Source: Alphaproteobacteria bacterium (GTDB lineage Bacteria > Pseudomonadota > Alphaproteobacteria > UBA6615). From it: a stretch of DNA of 64,000 nucleotides. Location: the NCBI GenBank assembly GCA_039980135.1, contig JBDXCV010000003.1:963458-1027457 (forward strand). Reading direction: 5' to 3'. Positions 44,280 through 55,362 of this stretch are shown here, piece by piece (positions within the stretch are counted from its first letter, which is position 1; every line of letters starts with the position of its first letter). Below the pieces are notes generated by a model. The model ran no database searches. It had not been told where the DNA came from and worked only from the letters and a program-made list of their open reading frames with translations. Both the position numbers and the translations under genes were made by a program.

Positions 44280-45806
44280 ATGGAGTTGATCGATAATCTG
44301 GCGCTCGGTTTTTCTGTCGCCCTGTCTTTCGAAGCGCTGCTGTTCTGTGCCCTCGGTGTAACCGCCGGGATGGCAATCGGCGTGTTGCCTGGCGTCGGGC
44401 CACTTGCCGCGATCGCGATGCTGCTTCCGTTGACATTCAATCTGTCGCCGATGTCGGCATTGATCATGCTGGCCGGCATTCACTATGGCACCCAGTATGG
44501 CGGTTCGATTGCCGCAATCCTGTTGCGGCTGCCGGGAACAGCATCCGCTGCCGTGACGTCGCTCGACGGCTATCCGATGGCCCAGAACGGGCGTCCTGGA
44601 CCAGCACTATTCTTGACGACAGTCGCGTCTTTCTTCGGTGGCTGCGTTGCCGTCATCGTCATCGCCGGTTTCGCGCCGCCGCTCGCCCGCATGGCGCTGG
44701 CGTTTGGCCCGGCGGAATTCTTTGCGATTATCGTGCTTGGTCTGATCGCCGCCTCGACCATTTCGAGCGGATCACCGGTCAAGGGTCTGGCGATGGTGTT
44801 TGTCGGACTGCTGCTTGGTCTGGTCGGCACGGACATCAACAGCGCCGTGCTGCGGTTCACCTTCGATTTCCCCGACATTTATGATGGCGTCGGTCTCGTG
44901 CCGCTTGCCGTGGGCCTGTTCGGCATTTCAGAAGTGATTGCAAATATCAGCCGCACCGACGGTGGCGGTATCGTCACCCAGCGCATCACGCTCCGGTCGC
45001 TGATTCCGACAGGCGAGGAAATGCGGACCAGCGGGTGGCCGATCTTTCGCGGCACGATCGTCGGGTCGATTTTCGGCGCGCTCCCCGGTGCCGGTACGGC
45101 GATCGCGTCGTTCGTTGCCTATGGCGTGGAGAAGCGTATATCGCGGTACCCCGAGAAGTTCGGGAAAGGGGCCGTAGAGGGCGTCACGGCCCCCGAGAGC
45201 GCCAACAACGCCGCCGCGCAAACCGCATTCGTACCGACCCTGACCCTTGGTGTGCCCGGCGATCCGGTGATGGCGCTGCTGCTCGGTGCGCTGCTGATCT
45301 TCGGCATCACGCCCGGGCCCGGCGTCGTTACCAACGAGCCGGAACTTTTCTGGGGCCTGATCGCCAGTTTCTGGATCGGCAATCTGCTGTTGCTGATCCT
45401 CAATGTGCCGCTGATCGGCGTCTGGGTTTGGTTTCTGCGCGTGCCTCAGCGATTCCTGTATCCCGCGATCCTGCTGTTCATCTGTATGGGTGTGTACAGC
45501 ATTCGATCATCGCCCACGGACCTTCTGCTGGCCGCCCTGTTCGGTGTTATCGGCTATGGCATGCGGCTGATGAAATTCGAGCCGGCACCACTCATCCTGG
45601 GCTTCATCCTCGGCCCGATGATCGAGGAGTTCGCGAGGCGTGCGTTGCTGATCTCCGGCGGCGACCTGACGACCTTCGTGACCCGGCCCATGAGCGCAAC
45701 CTTCCTGGCTGTTGCCTTGCTGCTGCTCCTGCTGTCGTTCCGACGCCGACCGAAATCGCAGACTACCCAGATTCCTGAACCAGAACAGAACGAGAGAACA
45801 TCATGA
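44280..45806 (+). CDS. tctA: TTT transporter large membrane subunit TctA
   Basis: This 508-residue permease has about 11-12 hydrophobic helices. Two family motifs are visible: GVLPGVGPLAAIAMLLP near residues 37-53 and the GALPGAGTAIASF region near 265 followed by VTAPESANNAAA. The start at 44280 (MELIDNLALGF) is the family N-terminus. Its end overlaps the following FAH gene in ATGA, so transporter and enzyme are coupled. Confidence 0.93.
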   Translation: MELIDNLALGFSVALSFEALLFCALGVTAGMAIGVLPGVGPLAAIAMLLPLTFNLSPMSALIMLAGIHYGTQYGGSIAAILLRLPGTASAAVTSLDGYPMAQNGRPGPALFLTTVASFFGGCVAVIVIAGFAPPLARMALAFGPAEFFAIIVLGLIAASTISSGSPVKGLAMVFVGLLLGLVGTDINSAVLRFTFDFPDIYDGVGLVPLAVGLFGISEVIANISRTDGGGIVTQRITLRSLIPTGEEMRTSGWPIFRGTIVGSIFGALPGAGTAIASFVAYGVEKRISRYPEKFGKGAVEGVTAPESANNAAAQTAFVPTLTLGVPGDPVMALLLGALLIFGITPGPGVVTNEPELFWGLIASFWIGNLLLLILNVPLIGVWVWFLRVPQRFLYPAILLFICMGVYSIRSSPTDLLLAALFGVIGYGMRLMKFEPAPLILGFILGPMIEEFARRALLISGGDLTTFVTRPMSATFLAVALLLLLLSFRRRPKSQTTQIPEPEQNERTS

Positions 45807-46738
45807 AGATTGGCAGATTTGGAGCAGCAAACGGTGATGTGTCGACCGGCGTTCTCGTTGATCGAGATGACGGGGTACATGTGCTCGACCTGACCCGTGC
45901 CGCCGAGGCGTTCGGAGATCCGGCCGCGGGCCTGATCCTGTGCCTGATCGCCGGTGGCAATGACCTTTTGGAACGTACCTATGCGCTCATCGAGCGCGCC
46001 AGGCGCGACGGGGAGGATACCTGGTACCACGCGCCGGACAGTGGCCGATGGGCATTGCCATGTACGCCGCATACGGTGCTGTGCGCCGGACGAAATTTTG
46101 GCCGGCATGACGCCGAGAGTGCGAAAAGCTGGGCGGCACGCGGCGACGACGCGACCGGACAGCGCGAGATACCATCGGGTTTCACCAAGATTCGTGCGAG
46201 CCTCGTCGGCGACAATGCGGAGGTCAAGCGGCCGGATGGTCTCGACACGCTGGACTACGAAGTCGAGATCGCGGTGGTCCTCGGCGCGCGGGCCCACAAT
46301 ATCAGCGAAGCCGATGCGCTCGACACCGTGTTCGGTTACACGATGTTCAACGACCTTTCGGCGCGTGCCTGGCAATTCCAGGAAATGAAGAACCGCATGA
46401 TGATGATCGGAAAAAACTTTCCCGGCGCAGGGCCGCTTGGGCCGTGGATCGTCACCGCCGACGAAATACCCGACCCCCAGACACTCGACCTGTCGCTGAC
46501 CGTCAATGGCGAGCCACGCCAGAGTTCCACCTGCGAGGACATGATCTTCAGCTTCGCCGAGATGATCTCATTCTGGTCGATGCTGGAACTCGAGCCGGGC
46601 GACGTCATCGCCTCGGGCACGCCTGAAGGCGTGGCCCATGCACATAAGCCCGACCCGCAGGAATGGTTCCTCAAACCCGGGGACGAGGTGGTTGCATCGT
46701 GCAGCCGGATCGGCGATCTGACGACGCATATCGTCTGA
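45803..46738 (+). CDS. Fumarylacetoacetate hydrolase family protein
   Basis: This 311-residue cytoplasmic FAH-superfamily enzyme has the core LCAGRNFGRHDAE, metal ligands in YEVEIAVVLG (two Glu), and NDLSARAWQ with the Asp. The C-terminal EPGDVIASGTPEGVA is typical. It probably acts as a 2-oxo-acid hydratase, hydrolase or decarboxylase on a product of the HyuAB pathway whose substrate enters through TctCBA. The overlap with tctA supports membership of that operon. Confidence 0.9.
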   Translation: MKIGRFGAANGDVSTGVLVDRDDGVHVLDLTRAAEAFGDPAAGLILCLIAGGNDLLERTYALIERARRDGEDTWYHAPDSGRWALPCTPHTVLCAGRNFGRHDAESAKSWAARGDDATGQREIPSGFTKIRASLVGDNAEVKRPDGLDTLDYEVEIAVVLGARAHNISEADALDTVFGYTMFNDLSARAWQFQEMKNRMMMIGKNFPGAGPLGPWIVTADEIPDPQTLDLSLTVNGEPRQSSTCEDMIFSFAEMISFWSMLELEPGDVIASGTPEGVAHAHKPDPQEWFLKPGDEVVASCSRIGDLTTHIV

Positions 46739-46759
46739 TGTCACGCCTGTCGTGCGCCG

Positions 46760-47788
46760 TCAGTCACGGCCCGCGAGGCGGTAGGCGTCCTGGATGAGGT
46801 CCATGGTCCGCGCGGCGGCGCGCGGCGGCACCGGCGGGCCGTCGCCCCGGGCAAACGCTTCCAGGTAATCTCTGGCCAGGGCCTGTGCCCCGATCTGGTA
46901 CGGCGGCAAGCTCTCGACGAACTCTTCATGGTCGGGCTTGAGAATTTGTAGCCCGCCGCCGAACAGGCGCAGGATCGCCTTGTCCCCGACCACTTTCATT
47001 TCCTGCTCGCCGCTGTTTTTGGGCCATGTGGCAAGGCCCGGCCAGGCCGGCATCAGGTAGCCCATTTCATTGTTGAAGATGATGCCGCTCGGCGTGCGCA
47101 TCGTCGCCAGCGCGTATTCTTCGACGTCGCGCCCATCGACATGGTTGCTGATCACCGCAGAGAGAACGTCAGGCTCTTCGCCCGTGAGGTGGCGGGCAAG
47201 GTCGAACCCGTGGCTGCCGATGTTGATCATGACACCGCCGCCGGCCGCCTGGCGATCATACATCCATTCGCTGTCCCAGGGCGCGTAGCGAAGCTGGCGC
47301 GGCCGCATGCTGCGATACTGCATGTGCGAGATGGTGCCGAACTCTTCGGCCTCGATCATCTCCCGCGCCTTGAGGGTAAAGCTGTTGTAGCGGGATGAAT
47401 AGGGAATCCCGGTCCACGCGCCCTTGCGCTCGGATTTCTCCACCATCTCATTGACCGTTTTCGCGTCGGTGCCCCATGGTTTTTCCATGAGAAACGGCAC
47501 GCCCTCGTCGACGAGGAAGTGGAACCGCTCGGGCATATCGACATGCCGCCCCATGGCGACGACGAAATCCGGCTTCGTCTTGTGGATCATCTCGCGATAG
47601 TCGGAAAACACCTCGCCGCCAAATTCTTCGGCCCGGGCCGCAGCAACTTCCTGCTTGGGATCCGACATGCCCACAAAGGTCGCGCCGAGATCGCGGAATG
47701 TCGGCAACCATGCTGAATCGTAGCGTGCATGCCAGTGGCTTACATCGACCGCCGCCACGCGCAGCTTGTTTGCCGGTTTATCCGCCAT
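46760..47788 (-). CDS. Gfo/Idh/MocA-family oxidoreductase
   Basis: This 342-residue NAD(P)-dependent oxidoreductase has an N-terminal Rossmann fold (LRVAAVDVSHWHARY) and the family signature EKPWGTD with the likely catalytic Lys near residue 98. The C-terminal alpha/beta domain contains GGGVMINIGSHGFDLARHL, which carries the usual His. Substrates in this family are sugars, inositols or related polyols. It is co-directional with and 25 bases downstream of the CMD-family gene. Confidence 0.9.
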   Translation of the reverse strand: MADKPANKLRVAAVDVSHWHARYDSAWLPTFRDLGATFVGMSDPKQEVAAARAEEFGGEVFSDYREMIHKTKPDFVVAMGRHVDMPERFHFLVDEGVPFLMEKPWGTDAKTVNEMVEKSERKGAWTGIPYSSRYNSFTLKAREMIEAEEFGTISHMQYRSMRPRQLRYAPWDSEWMYDRQAAGGGVMINIGSHGFDLARHLTGEEPDVLSAVISNHVDGRDVEEYALATMRTPSGIIFNNEMGYLMPAWPGLATWPKNSGEQEMKVVGDKAILRLFGGGLQILKPDHEEFVESLPPYQIGAQALARDYLEAFARGDGPPVPPRAAARTMDLIQDAYRLAGRD

Positions 47789-47813
47789 CGGTCAGTCCTT
47801 TCAGGTCGCGCGT

Positions 47814-48479
47814 CTATTCGGCTGCCTGTCGGCGTGATGCCTGACCGACGGCAGGAAACCGTCCGGCATAGGCTTCGATATCGTCGATTGTCAGGCCCGA
47901 TACGGCGCGTCCCTGCCGGCGGTTGTAATCCGCCGGCTCGAGCTCGACCCACAAACTGTCGTTGAAACGGTTCAACAGGTTGAAAAGGCCCGAACACATC
48001 GTGATTTCGACGATCTCGGCCTCCGTAAACAGACGCTTCATCTCGGCAAAGAGCTTCGAGTCCTGCTTGGCCGTGTTGAGGGTGTTCGCCTCGGCCCAGG
48101 CGATTGTCGCTTTGTCCCGTTCGCTGAAGGTCGCGCTGGTTTTCCAGGCATCCGTCGTCATTTCCTCGAGCTCTTTTTCTGTCAGGCCCAGCGCTTCACC
48201 ATAGAGCGACGTATGCGACGTGCAGTAGTTGCACTCGTTGGTCATCGACGTCTTGATCGATGCCAGCGCGCGCAGGCGCGGCTCGGTGGTGGCGCCCAAA
48301 CCAGGCTGACGCAGGGATGCGACGAGGCCGATGAACCAGCGTGACACATAGGGGCTGTGCTTGAGCAGCACCCGCGTCGAGTTCGCCGACCGCCCCAGAA
48401 GAAGCGCACAGGCATCCAGCACTTCGTGGTCCAGCACATCGGCTTCTTCGTCCGTAAGACCGGAGATACGTTGGGTCAT
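47814..48479 (-). CDS. AhpD-like carboxymuconolactone decarboxylase family protein (cysteine form)
   Basis: This is a 221-residue CMD-domain protein. The redox motif is Cys83-x-x-Cys86 with His89 (NECNYCTSH). It is the in-window homologue of the putative selenoprotein at 36858-37514, with the TGA of that gene opposite Cys86. The start at 48479 (MTQRISGLTDEE) is chosen as the natural N-terminus after GGGAGAA; the upstream extension is not supported. Two perfect 14-bp palindromes lie 30-95 bases upstream. Confidence 0.88.
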   Translation of the reverse strand: MTQRISGLTDEEADVLDHEVLDACALLLGRSANSTRVLLKHSPYVSRWFIGLVASLRQPGLGATTEPRLRALASIKTSMTNECNYCTSHTSLYGEALGLTEKELEEMTTDAWKTSATFSERDKATIAWAEANTLNTAKQDSKLFAEMKRLFTEAEIVEITMCSGLFNLLNRFNDSLWVELEPADYNRRQGRAVSGLTIDDIEAYAGRFPAVGQASRRQAAE

Positions 48480-48508
48480 GAATTTTCTCCCTGGATTCGA
48501 CCTGATCA

Positions 48509-48522
48509 GTCCGAATTCGGAC
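48509..48522. promoter_or_regulatory. Perfect 14-bp palindrome GTCCGAATTCGGAC
   Basis: This self-complementary sequence starts 30 bases upstream of the CMD gene start. It is a probable dimer-binding site for a transcription factor at the core promoter, with TGATCA immediately beside it. The regulator is not in the window. Confidence 0.45.
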
Positions 48523-48560
48523 ATCGGCATTTGCGCAAGCGGAAACGCCGGCAGCATTTC

Positions 48561-48574
48561 GTCAAATATTTGAC
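48561..48574. promoter_or_regulatory. Perfect 14-bp palindrome GTCAAATATTTGAC
   Basis: This AT-rich self-complementary sequence lies 82-95 bases upstream of the CMD gene start. The form, with a TCAAATATTTGA core, is typical of MarR/TetR-type operators. Confidence 0.5.
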
Positions 48575-48847
48575 TTCACGATAGGCAGGTGACCACGGGC
48601 ATGCCAATACAATTGCTTTATCCGCCCCATAAGTATCTCGCTGCGGGATGCCTCGATACCGGGGCCTGCAGCCGCGCCGCCAGCCTCCGACGTTCCGGCA
48701 CGCCTGAGCTCCGGGAGATGTTGCCGTTATCCAGATCTAAGGCCCGCCTGTACCTTGGCGCCCTGACCGGAATTCGTTCAGTTATTACAATAGGTTGTGA
48801 TAATACTTCGGGAGACCAGAAGTGACCGATATCTCGAGAAGAAAAGT

Positions 48848-48937
48848 TGGCGGAGGGAGAGAGATTCGAACTCTCGGAACGCTTGCACGCTCAACAGTTT
48901 TCGAGACTGCCCCGTTCAACCACTCCGGCACCCCTCC
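48848..48937 (-). tRNA. tRNA-Ser (anticodon CGA)
   Basis: Read on the minus strand, the acceptor arm GGAGGGG pairs with TCCCTCC, followed by discriminator G and an encoded CCA. The anticodon stem-loop is CAGT-CTCGAAA-ACTG, giving anticodon CGA (48901-48903 on the plus strand). A long variable arm of class II type and a T-loop TTCGAAT are present. The length is 90 bases with CCA. Confidence 0.95.
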
Positions 48938-49077
48938 GCCGATTTCCGGATATCGTTCGTGATATCAGAAACGGGCCTGCTCTGTGTGCAGGCGCAGGGT
49001 TTCTACCCCACCCGGTGATAAACCTGCAACCCGCTGTGGGTGGGGGATTTTAAGACGTTTCCGCGCGCGTTGGGCGG

Positions 49078-49105
49078 TTGACACGCGGCGCTGGCGGCGT
49101 ATAGT
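49078..49105 (+). promoter_or_regulatory. Sigma-70-type promoter for the rplU operon
   Basis: TTGACA (49078-49083) and TATAGT (49100-49105) are separated by 16 bases. The near-consensus hexamers fit a strong housekeeping promoter. The predicted start near 49112 gives a 5' leader of about 115 bases before rplU. Confidence 0.75.
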
Positions 49106-49137
49106 CCGCCCGCAATTGACGGGCCGCCGGATTTATT

Positions 49138-49186
49138 CGCGGTCCGCGTTGTTTTTGCTGGAACATTCGGCACTCGTAGGACCGCG
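49138..49186 (+). promoter_or_regulatory. Stem-loop in the rplU 5' leader
   Basis: CGCGGTCC (49138-49145) pairs perfectly with GGACCGCG (49179-49186), enclosing a 33-base loop. It sits between the predicted promoter and rplU. Ribosomal protein operons are often autoregulated through leader structures; that role here is only inferred. Confidence 0.4.
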
Positions 49187-49227
49187 CTTCGGCGTGGCGC
49201 GATGGCCGCGACACAACGGATGCGAAT

Positions 49228-49773
49228 ATGTACGCAGTCATTCAAACCGGCGGGAAGCAGTATCGCGTCGCCAATGGTGATGTGATCACCGTCGAGAAGC
49301 TCGAAGGCGAGGCCGGCAGCACCCTGGCAATCGCACCGGTGCTGATGCTCGACGACGGCAAGGAAACCCAGGTCGGCACGCCGATCGTCGAGGGGGCCGC
49401 CGTCACCGCCGAGCTGGTCGAGCAGACCCGCGGCAAGAAGATCGTGGTGTTCAAGAAAAAGCGCCGCCAGGGCTATCAGCGTACTCACGGGCATCGCCAG
49501 GATCTCACGGTCCTGCGCATCGTCGACGTGACGGGCAAGGCGAAGGCGCCGGCGAAGAAAGCCGCCAAGGCGGCCCCGAAAGCCGCGCCGAAGACCGAGG
49601 ACGCGCCGGCAGAGGCAGCACCGGCTGCGGAGGCGAAACCCGCCGCGAAGAAGCCTGCTGCAAAGAAGCCGGCCGCCAAGAAGGCCGCGTCCAGCACGGC
49701 GAAGAAACCTGCGGCCAAAAAGCCGGCCGCGAAGAAACCTGCGGCCAAGAAGCCGGCTGCGGACAAGGAGTAA
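49228..49773 (+). CDS. rplU: Large ribosomal subunit protein L21 with long Lys/Ala/Pro-rich tail
   Basis: Residues 1 to about 103 are a normal L21 ([18 protein letters not shown] ... [13 protein letters not shown]). The remaining roughly 75 residues are a low-complexity basic tail built mainly of the repeat KKPAA, with an acidic patch [12 protein letters not shown]. The total is 181 residues against about 103 in most bacteria. The tail resembles histone-H1-like nucleic-acid-binding tails and is probably flexible on the ribosome surface. First gene of the rplU-rpmA-obgE block. Confidence 0.96.
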   Translation: MYAVIQTGGKQYRVANGDVITVEKLEGEAGSTLAIAPVLMLDDGKETQVGTPIVEGAAVTAELVEQTRGKKIVVFKKKRRQGYQRTHGHRQDLTVLRIVDVTGKAKAPAKKAAKAAPKAAPKTEDAPAEAAPAAEAKPAAKKPAAKKPAAKKAASSTAKKPAAKKPAAKKPAAKKPAADKE

Positions 49774-49779
49774 TCAGAG

Positions 49780-50037
49780 ATGGCACATAAAAAGGCAGGT
49801 GGCAGCTCACGCAACGGCCGCGATTCAGCGGGCCGTCGGCTCGGCGTCAAGAAGTATGGCGGCGAAGCGGTCATTCCGGGCAACATCATCATCCGCCAGC
49901 GCGGCACCAAGTTTCATCCCGGCGAAAATGTCGGCATCGGCAAGGACCACACCATCTTCGCGATGAGCGAAGGAAAGGTCGAGTTCACGCGCAAGCGTGG
50001 CGGCCGGAACTTCGTGTCGGTGGTTCCGCCGGCCTAA
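49780..50037 (+). CDS. rpmA: Large ribosomal subunit protein L27
   Basis: This is an 85-residue L27. It has the N-terminus [16 protein letters not shown] that reaches the peptidyl-transferase centre, then [11 protein letters not shown] and [12 protein letters not shown]. There is no N-terminal cleavage extension of the firmicute type. It lies 6 bases after rplU and is followed by an intrinsic terminator. Confidence 0.98.
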   Translation: MAHKKAGGSSRNGRDSAGRRLGVKKYGGEAVIPGNIIIRQRGTKFHPGENVGIGKDHTIFAMSEGKVEFTRKRGGRNFVSVVPPA

Positions 50038-52334
<2,297 letters not shown>

Positions 52335-52344
52335 GCGCCGCACG

Positions 52345-53250
52345 ATGGCTGCCGCCCGTACCGAAAGCCCGATCACCTATACCCTCGTCCTTGTCGCTTC
52401 GCTGATCGCGGTGGCCCACGCTGCCATCTTTGTGCGCATGGCCGATGCAGATCCGCTTGTGACGGCCGCCTGGCGCATGGCGATTGCCTCGCTGGTGTTG
52501 TTGCCGCTCGCCGGCGTGACGGCGCGTGATGAAATACGGCGGCTCGGGGGACGCGAATGGAAGTTGATCGCCGGGGCTTCGGTGTTTCTGGCGCTGCATT
52601 TCGCGACATGGATTGCGTCCCTCGATTTCACGTCGATCGCGAACTCCGTGGTGCTGGTCACCCTGACGCCGGTGTGGCTGGCCGTCTGGGCGGTTTTGGC
52701 GCTGCGCCAGCCGCCGGGCCGCCGCACCTGGCTGGCGGTCGGGCTCGCCCTGGCGGGCAGCGCGGTCATGGGATGGGGCAGTGCCCGGGTCGGGTCGGCG
52801 ACCCTGTTCGGTGACGGGTTGGCGCTGCTCGGCGGGATTCTGTTTGTCGGGTTTCTGCTGCTGGCCGAGGCCGCGCGGCGGACCGTCGGCATCGTCGCCT
52901 TTGTCACATTGGTCTACAGCGGTGCGGCGATCCTGCTATGGGCGGCGGTATTCGCATTGGCCCTGCCGCTTGTCGGACTGTCGCTGGAAACCTATCTGGC
53001 ATTCATCGGGTTGGGGCTGGTCAGCCAGATCATCGGCCATACGGGCTTCAACTGGGCGGTGCGGGCCATCTCGCCGATGGTGCTGGCCTTGCTGCTTCTT
53101 TCCGAACCCCTGCTGAGTGCGGCGCTCGGCTGGTTCTATTTCGGCGAGGGATTTACCCGGGAGACAGCCATCGGCGGCGTGCTGATCCTCACCGCCATCT
53201 ATCTGGGTGTACGGGCCGGCGGCGCGCATGTGACGGAGCAAACGGGATGA
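52345..53250 (+). CDS. DMT-superfamily (EamA) transporter
   Basis: This 301-residue inner-membrane protein has ten hydrophobic helices in two EamA repeats, as in RhaT/YdcZ-like drug/metabolite exporters. The first repeat contains FVRMADADPLVTAAWRMA, and the second ends SEPLLSAALGWFYFGE. It is inserted between proB and proA. Export of an amino acid or proline intermediate is possible, but the substrate is unknown. Confidence 0.88.
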   Translation: MAAARTESPITYTLVLVASLIAVAHAAIFVRMADADPLVTAAWRMAIASLVLLPLAGVTARDEIRRLGGREWKLIAGASVFLALHFATWIASLDFTSIANSVVLVTLTPVWLAVWAVLALRQPPGRRTWLAVGLALAGSAVMGWGSARVGSATLFGDGLALLGGILFVGFLLLAEAARRTVGIVAFVTLVYSGAAILLWAAVFALALPLVGLSLETYLAFIGLGLVSQIIGHTGFNWAVRAISPMVLALLLLSEPLLSAALGWFYFGEGFTRETAIGGVLILTAIYLGVRAGGAHVTEQTG

Positions 53251-53252
53251 TA

Positions 53253-53264
53253 TTTGCCGGCAAA
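53253..53264. repeat. 12-bp palindrome TTTGCCGGCAAA
   Basis: A perfect palindrome just after the DMT transporter stop and 59 bases before proA. A partial repeat of its right half (GCCGGCAAG) follows 20 bases later. Possible operator or small hairpin for proA. Confidence 0.25.
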
Positions 53265-53322
53265 TTGACTATCGTCGCCGGCAAGACCGCACAAACGGCC
53301 TGAGAAAGTAAGCGGAACGGAT

Positions 53323-54612
53323 ATGACGGCAGCACATGACATCGCGGCGGACGCCGCCGACATTCGCGCCTTGATGCACGACATCGGTGCGGCGGCGAAG
53401 GCCGCTGCCAATGAATTGGCGACGGCCACGCCCGAATCCAAGAATGCCGCGCTGCACGCGGCGGCGGCGGCTATTCGTTCGCGCAAGGACGAGATTCTGG
53501 CGGCGAACGCCAAGGACGTCGCGCGCGCGGAAGCCAATGGCGTGAAGGGGTCGTTCCTCGATCGCCTCGTCCTGAACGACGACCGTGTCGACGCCATGGC
53601 CCGGGGCCTGGAAGAGGTCGCGGCGCTGGACGATCCCATCGGCACGGTGCTGGCGGCGTGGGACCGGCCAAACGGGTTGCGGATCGCACGGGTGCGCGTG
53701 CCGCTGGGCGTGATCGGCGTGATCTATGAATCACGCCCGAACGTCACCGCGGACGCCGGCGGCTTGTGCCTCAAGGCCGGCAATGCCGCGATCCTGCGCG
53801 GCGGCTCGGAAAGTTTTGAATCCTCCAACGTGATCCTGTCCTGCCTGCAGGACGGGTTGCGCGCAGCAGACTTGCCCGAGACGGCCATCCAGGCCCCGCC
53901 GACGACTGACCGCGAGGCCGTTGGCGCGATGCTCACCATGGTCGACTTCATTGACGTGATCGTGCCGCGCGGCGGCAAATCCCTGATCGAGCGCGTACAG
54001 ACGGAGAGCCGGATCCCGGTGTTTGCCCATCTCGAGGGGCTTTGCCACACCTATGTGCATGGCGCGGCCGACCCGCAGATGGCCAGGGACATCGTGCTCA
54101 ATGCCAAGATGCGCCGGACGGGTATTTGCGGGGCAACCGAGACCGTGTTGATCGACCGGTCGGTGGCCCCGAATTTGTTGCGCCCCATCGTCGATGATCT
54201 GGTCGGCGCCGGTTGCGAGGTGCGCGGCGATGCGGCAGCCCGCGACATCGATGATCGGATCGTCCCGGCCAGTGATGCCGATTGGGATACGGAATATCTC
54301 GATGCCATCGTCTCGGTTCGCGTCGTCGATGACGTCGAGGCGGCCATCGACCATGTGAACAGTCATGGGTCCAACCATACCGATGCGATCGTGACGTCGG
54401 ATACGGGCGTGGCGGAGCTTTTCCTCGCGCGTATCGACAGCGGCATCGTGCTGCATAACGCATCGACGCAGTTTGCCGACGGGGGCGAGTTCGGCATGGG
54501 TGCCGAGATCGGTATCTCCACCGGCAAGATGCATGCGCGCGGCCCGGTCGGGGCCGAGCAACTGACCAGCTACAAGTATGTGGTGCGCGGCGCCGGGCAG
54601 ACCCGGCCCTGA
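53323..54612 (+). CDS. proA: Gamma-glutamyl phosphate reductase ProA
   Basis: This catalyses the second step of proline synthesis, reducing gamma-glutamyl phosphate with NADPH to glutamate semialdehyde. It is 429 residues with the aldehyde-dehydrogenase fold. The catalytic Cys is in [12 protein letters not shown], and the signature [19 protein letters not shown] and the C-terminal [17 protein letters not shown] are present. Its stop codon overlaps the likely beginning of nadD. Confidence 0.97.
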   Translation: MTAAHDIAADAADIRALMHDIGAAAKAAANELATATPESKNAALHAAAAAIRSRKDEILAANAKDVARAEANGVKGSFLDRLVLNDDRVDAMARGLEEVAALDDPIGTVLAAWDRPNGLRIARVRVPLGVIGVIYESRPNVTADAGGLCLKAGNAAILRGGSESFESSNVILSCLQDGLRAADLPETAIQAPPTTDREAVGAMLTMVDFIDVIVPRGGKSLIERVQTESRIPVFAHLEGLCHTYVHGAADPQMARDIVLNAKMRRTGICGATETVLIDRSVAPNLLRPIVDDLVGAGCEVRGDAAARDIDDRIVPASDADWDTEYLDAIVSVRVVDDVEAAIDHVNSHGSNHTDAIVTSDTGVAELFLARIDSGIVLHNASTQFADGGEFGMGAEIGISTGKMHARGPVGAEQLTSYKYVVRGAGQTRP

Positions 54613-55256
54613 TCTCGGTACCGAGTTCCCGCCATCGGCTCTCCCGGCCCGGCAGCCTTCGCCATCGCGGCCGGCGGATCGGCCTTTTGGGTGGGTCCTT
54701 CAATCCCGCGCATGACGGACACCGCTATATCAGCCGGGTCGCGCTGACCCGACTGGGGCTCGATGAGGTCTGGTGGCTGGTGTCCCCCCAGAACCCGCTC
54801 AAGTCCGAAGTCGGGATGGCGCCCTTCGAGTCGCGTCTGGAATCAGCAAAACGGGTCGCCCGCGACCGGCGAATCCGGGTGTCCGCAATCGAGACGGCGC
54901 TTGGCACACGCTTTACCGCCGATACCCTGAATGCCCTGCAAAACCGGTATCCGGCGGCGAAGTTCGTGTGGTTGATGGGGGCCGACAATCTGGTCCAGAT
55001 ATCCCGGTGGCGCGCATGGACACAAATATTTAGCACGATGCCCATTGCCGTATTCGCGCGCGATTCATATGATTCGAAGGCGTTGTCGGCTCTCGCGTCT
55101 ATTCGTTTTCGTCGCGCGCGACTTCCGGAACGTGCGGCAAGGCTGCTGCCTGACGCCGCGCCGCCTGCCTGGGTGTTCTTGCGGATCGAACCGCACCCGG
55201 CGACGGCGACGGAACTACGTCAGAACGGGGCCTGGCCGGCCAGTAGCGATGAGTGA
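54609..55256 (+). CDS. nadD: Nicotinate-nucleotide adenylyltransferase NadD
   Basis: This makes deamido-NAD from nicotinate mononucleotide and ATP. The conserved strand [17 protein letters not shown] spans 54672-54722, so translation must start before the TTG at 54687 (the first conventional start codon, which would give 189 residues and cut the strand). Upstream in frame there is no ATG, GTG or TTG back into proA; a CTG at 54609 overlapping the proA stop (CTGA) would give 215 residues, a normal length. The start is therefore uncertain. Other motifs are the ISRVAL helix, the [11 protein letters not shown] region and the nucleotide-binding [10 protein letters not shown]. Confidence 0.88.
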   Translation: MISVPSSRHRLSRPGSLRHRGRRIGLLGGSFNPAHDGHRYISRVALTRLGLDEVWWLVSPQNPLKSEVGMAPFESRLESAKRVARDRRIRVSAIETALGTRFTADTLNALQNRYPAAKFVWLMGADNLVQISRWRAWTQIFSTMPIAVFARDSYDSKALSALASIRFRRARLPERAARLLPDAAPPAWVFLRIEPHPATATELRQNGAWPASSDE

Positions 55257-55362
55257 ACGCAGCGGGGCGTCCCGACTGCATTTGGAGGCGTAGTTTGAAA
55301 ACGAGGATCTCGTTATAGCACGCAAGCAAAAGGCGGCTCCGCGGCCATCAGCGGAGGCAATC

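Larger units (their letters stand above)
48480..48847. other. 368-bp intergenic region with two perfect palindromes
   Basis: This lies between the minus-strand CMD gene and tRNA-Ser. A 78-codon open frame at 48589-48825 has no ribosome-binding site or recognisable content, so no gene is called. The main content is the pair of palindromes listed separately. Confidence 0.6.

Noticed and set aside
48589..48825. 78-codon plus-strand open frame between the CMD gene and tRNA-Ser
   Set aside because: No ribosome-binding site, no recognisable motif, and it overlaps the regulatory region of the CMD gene.
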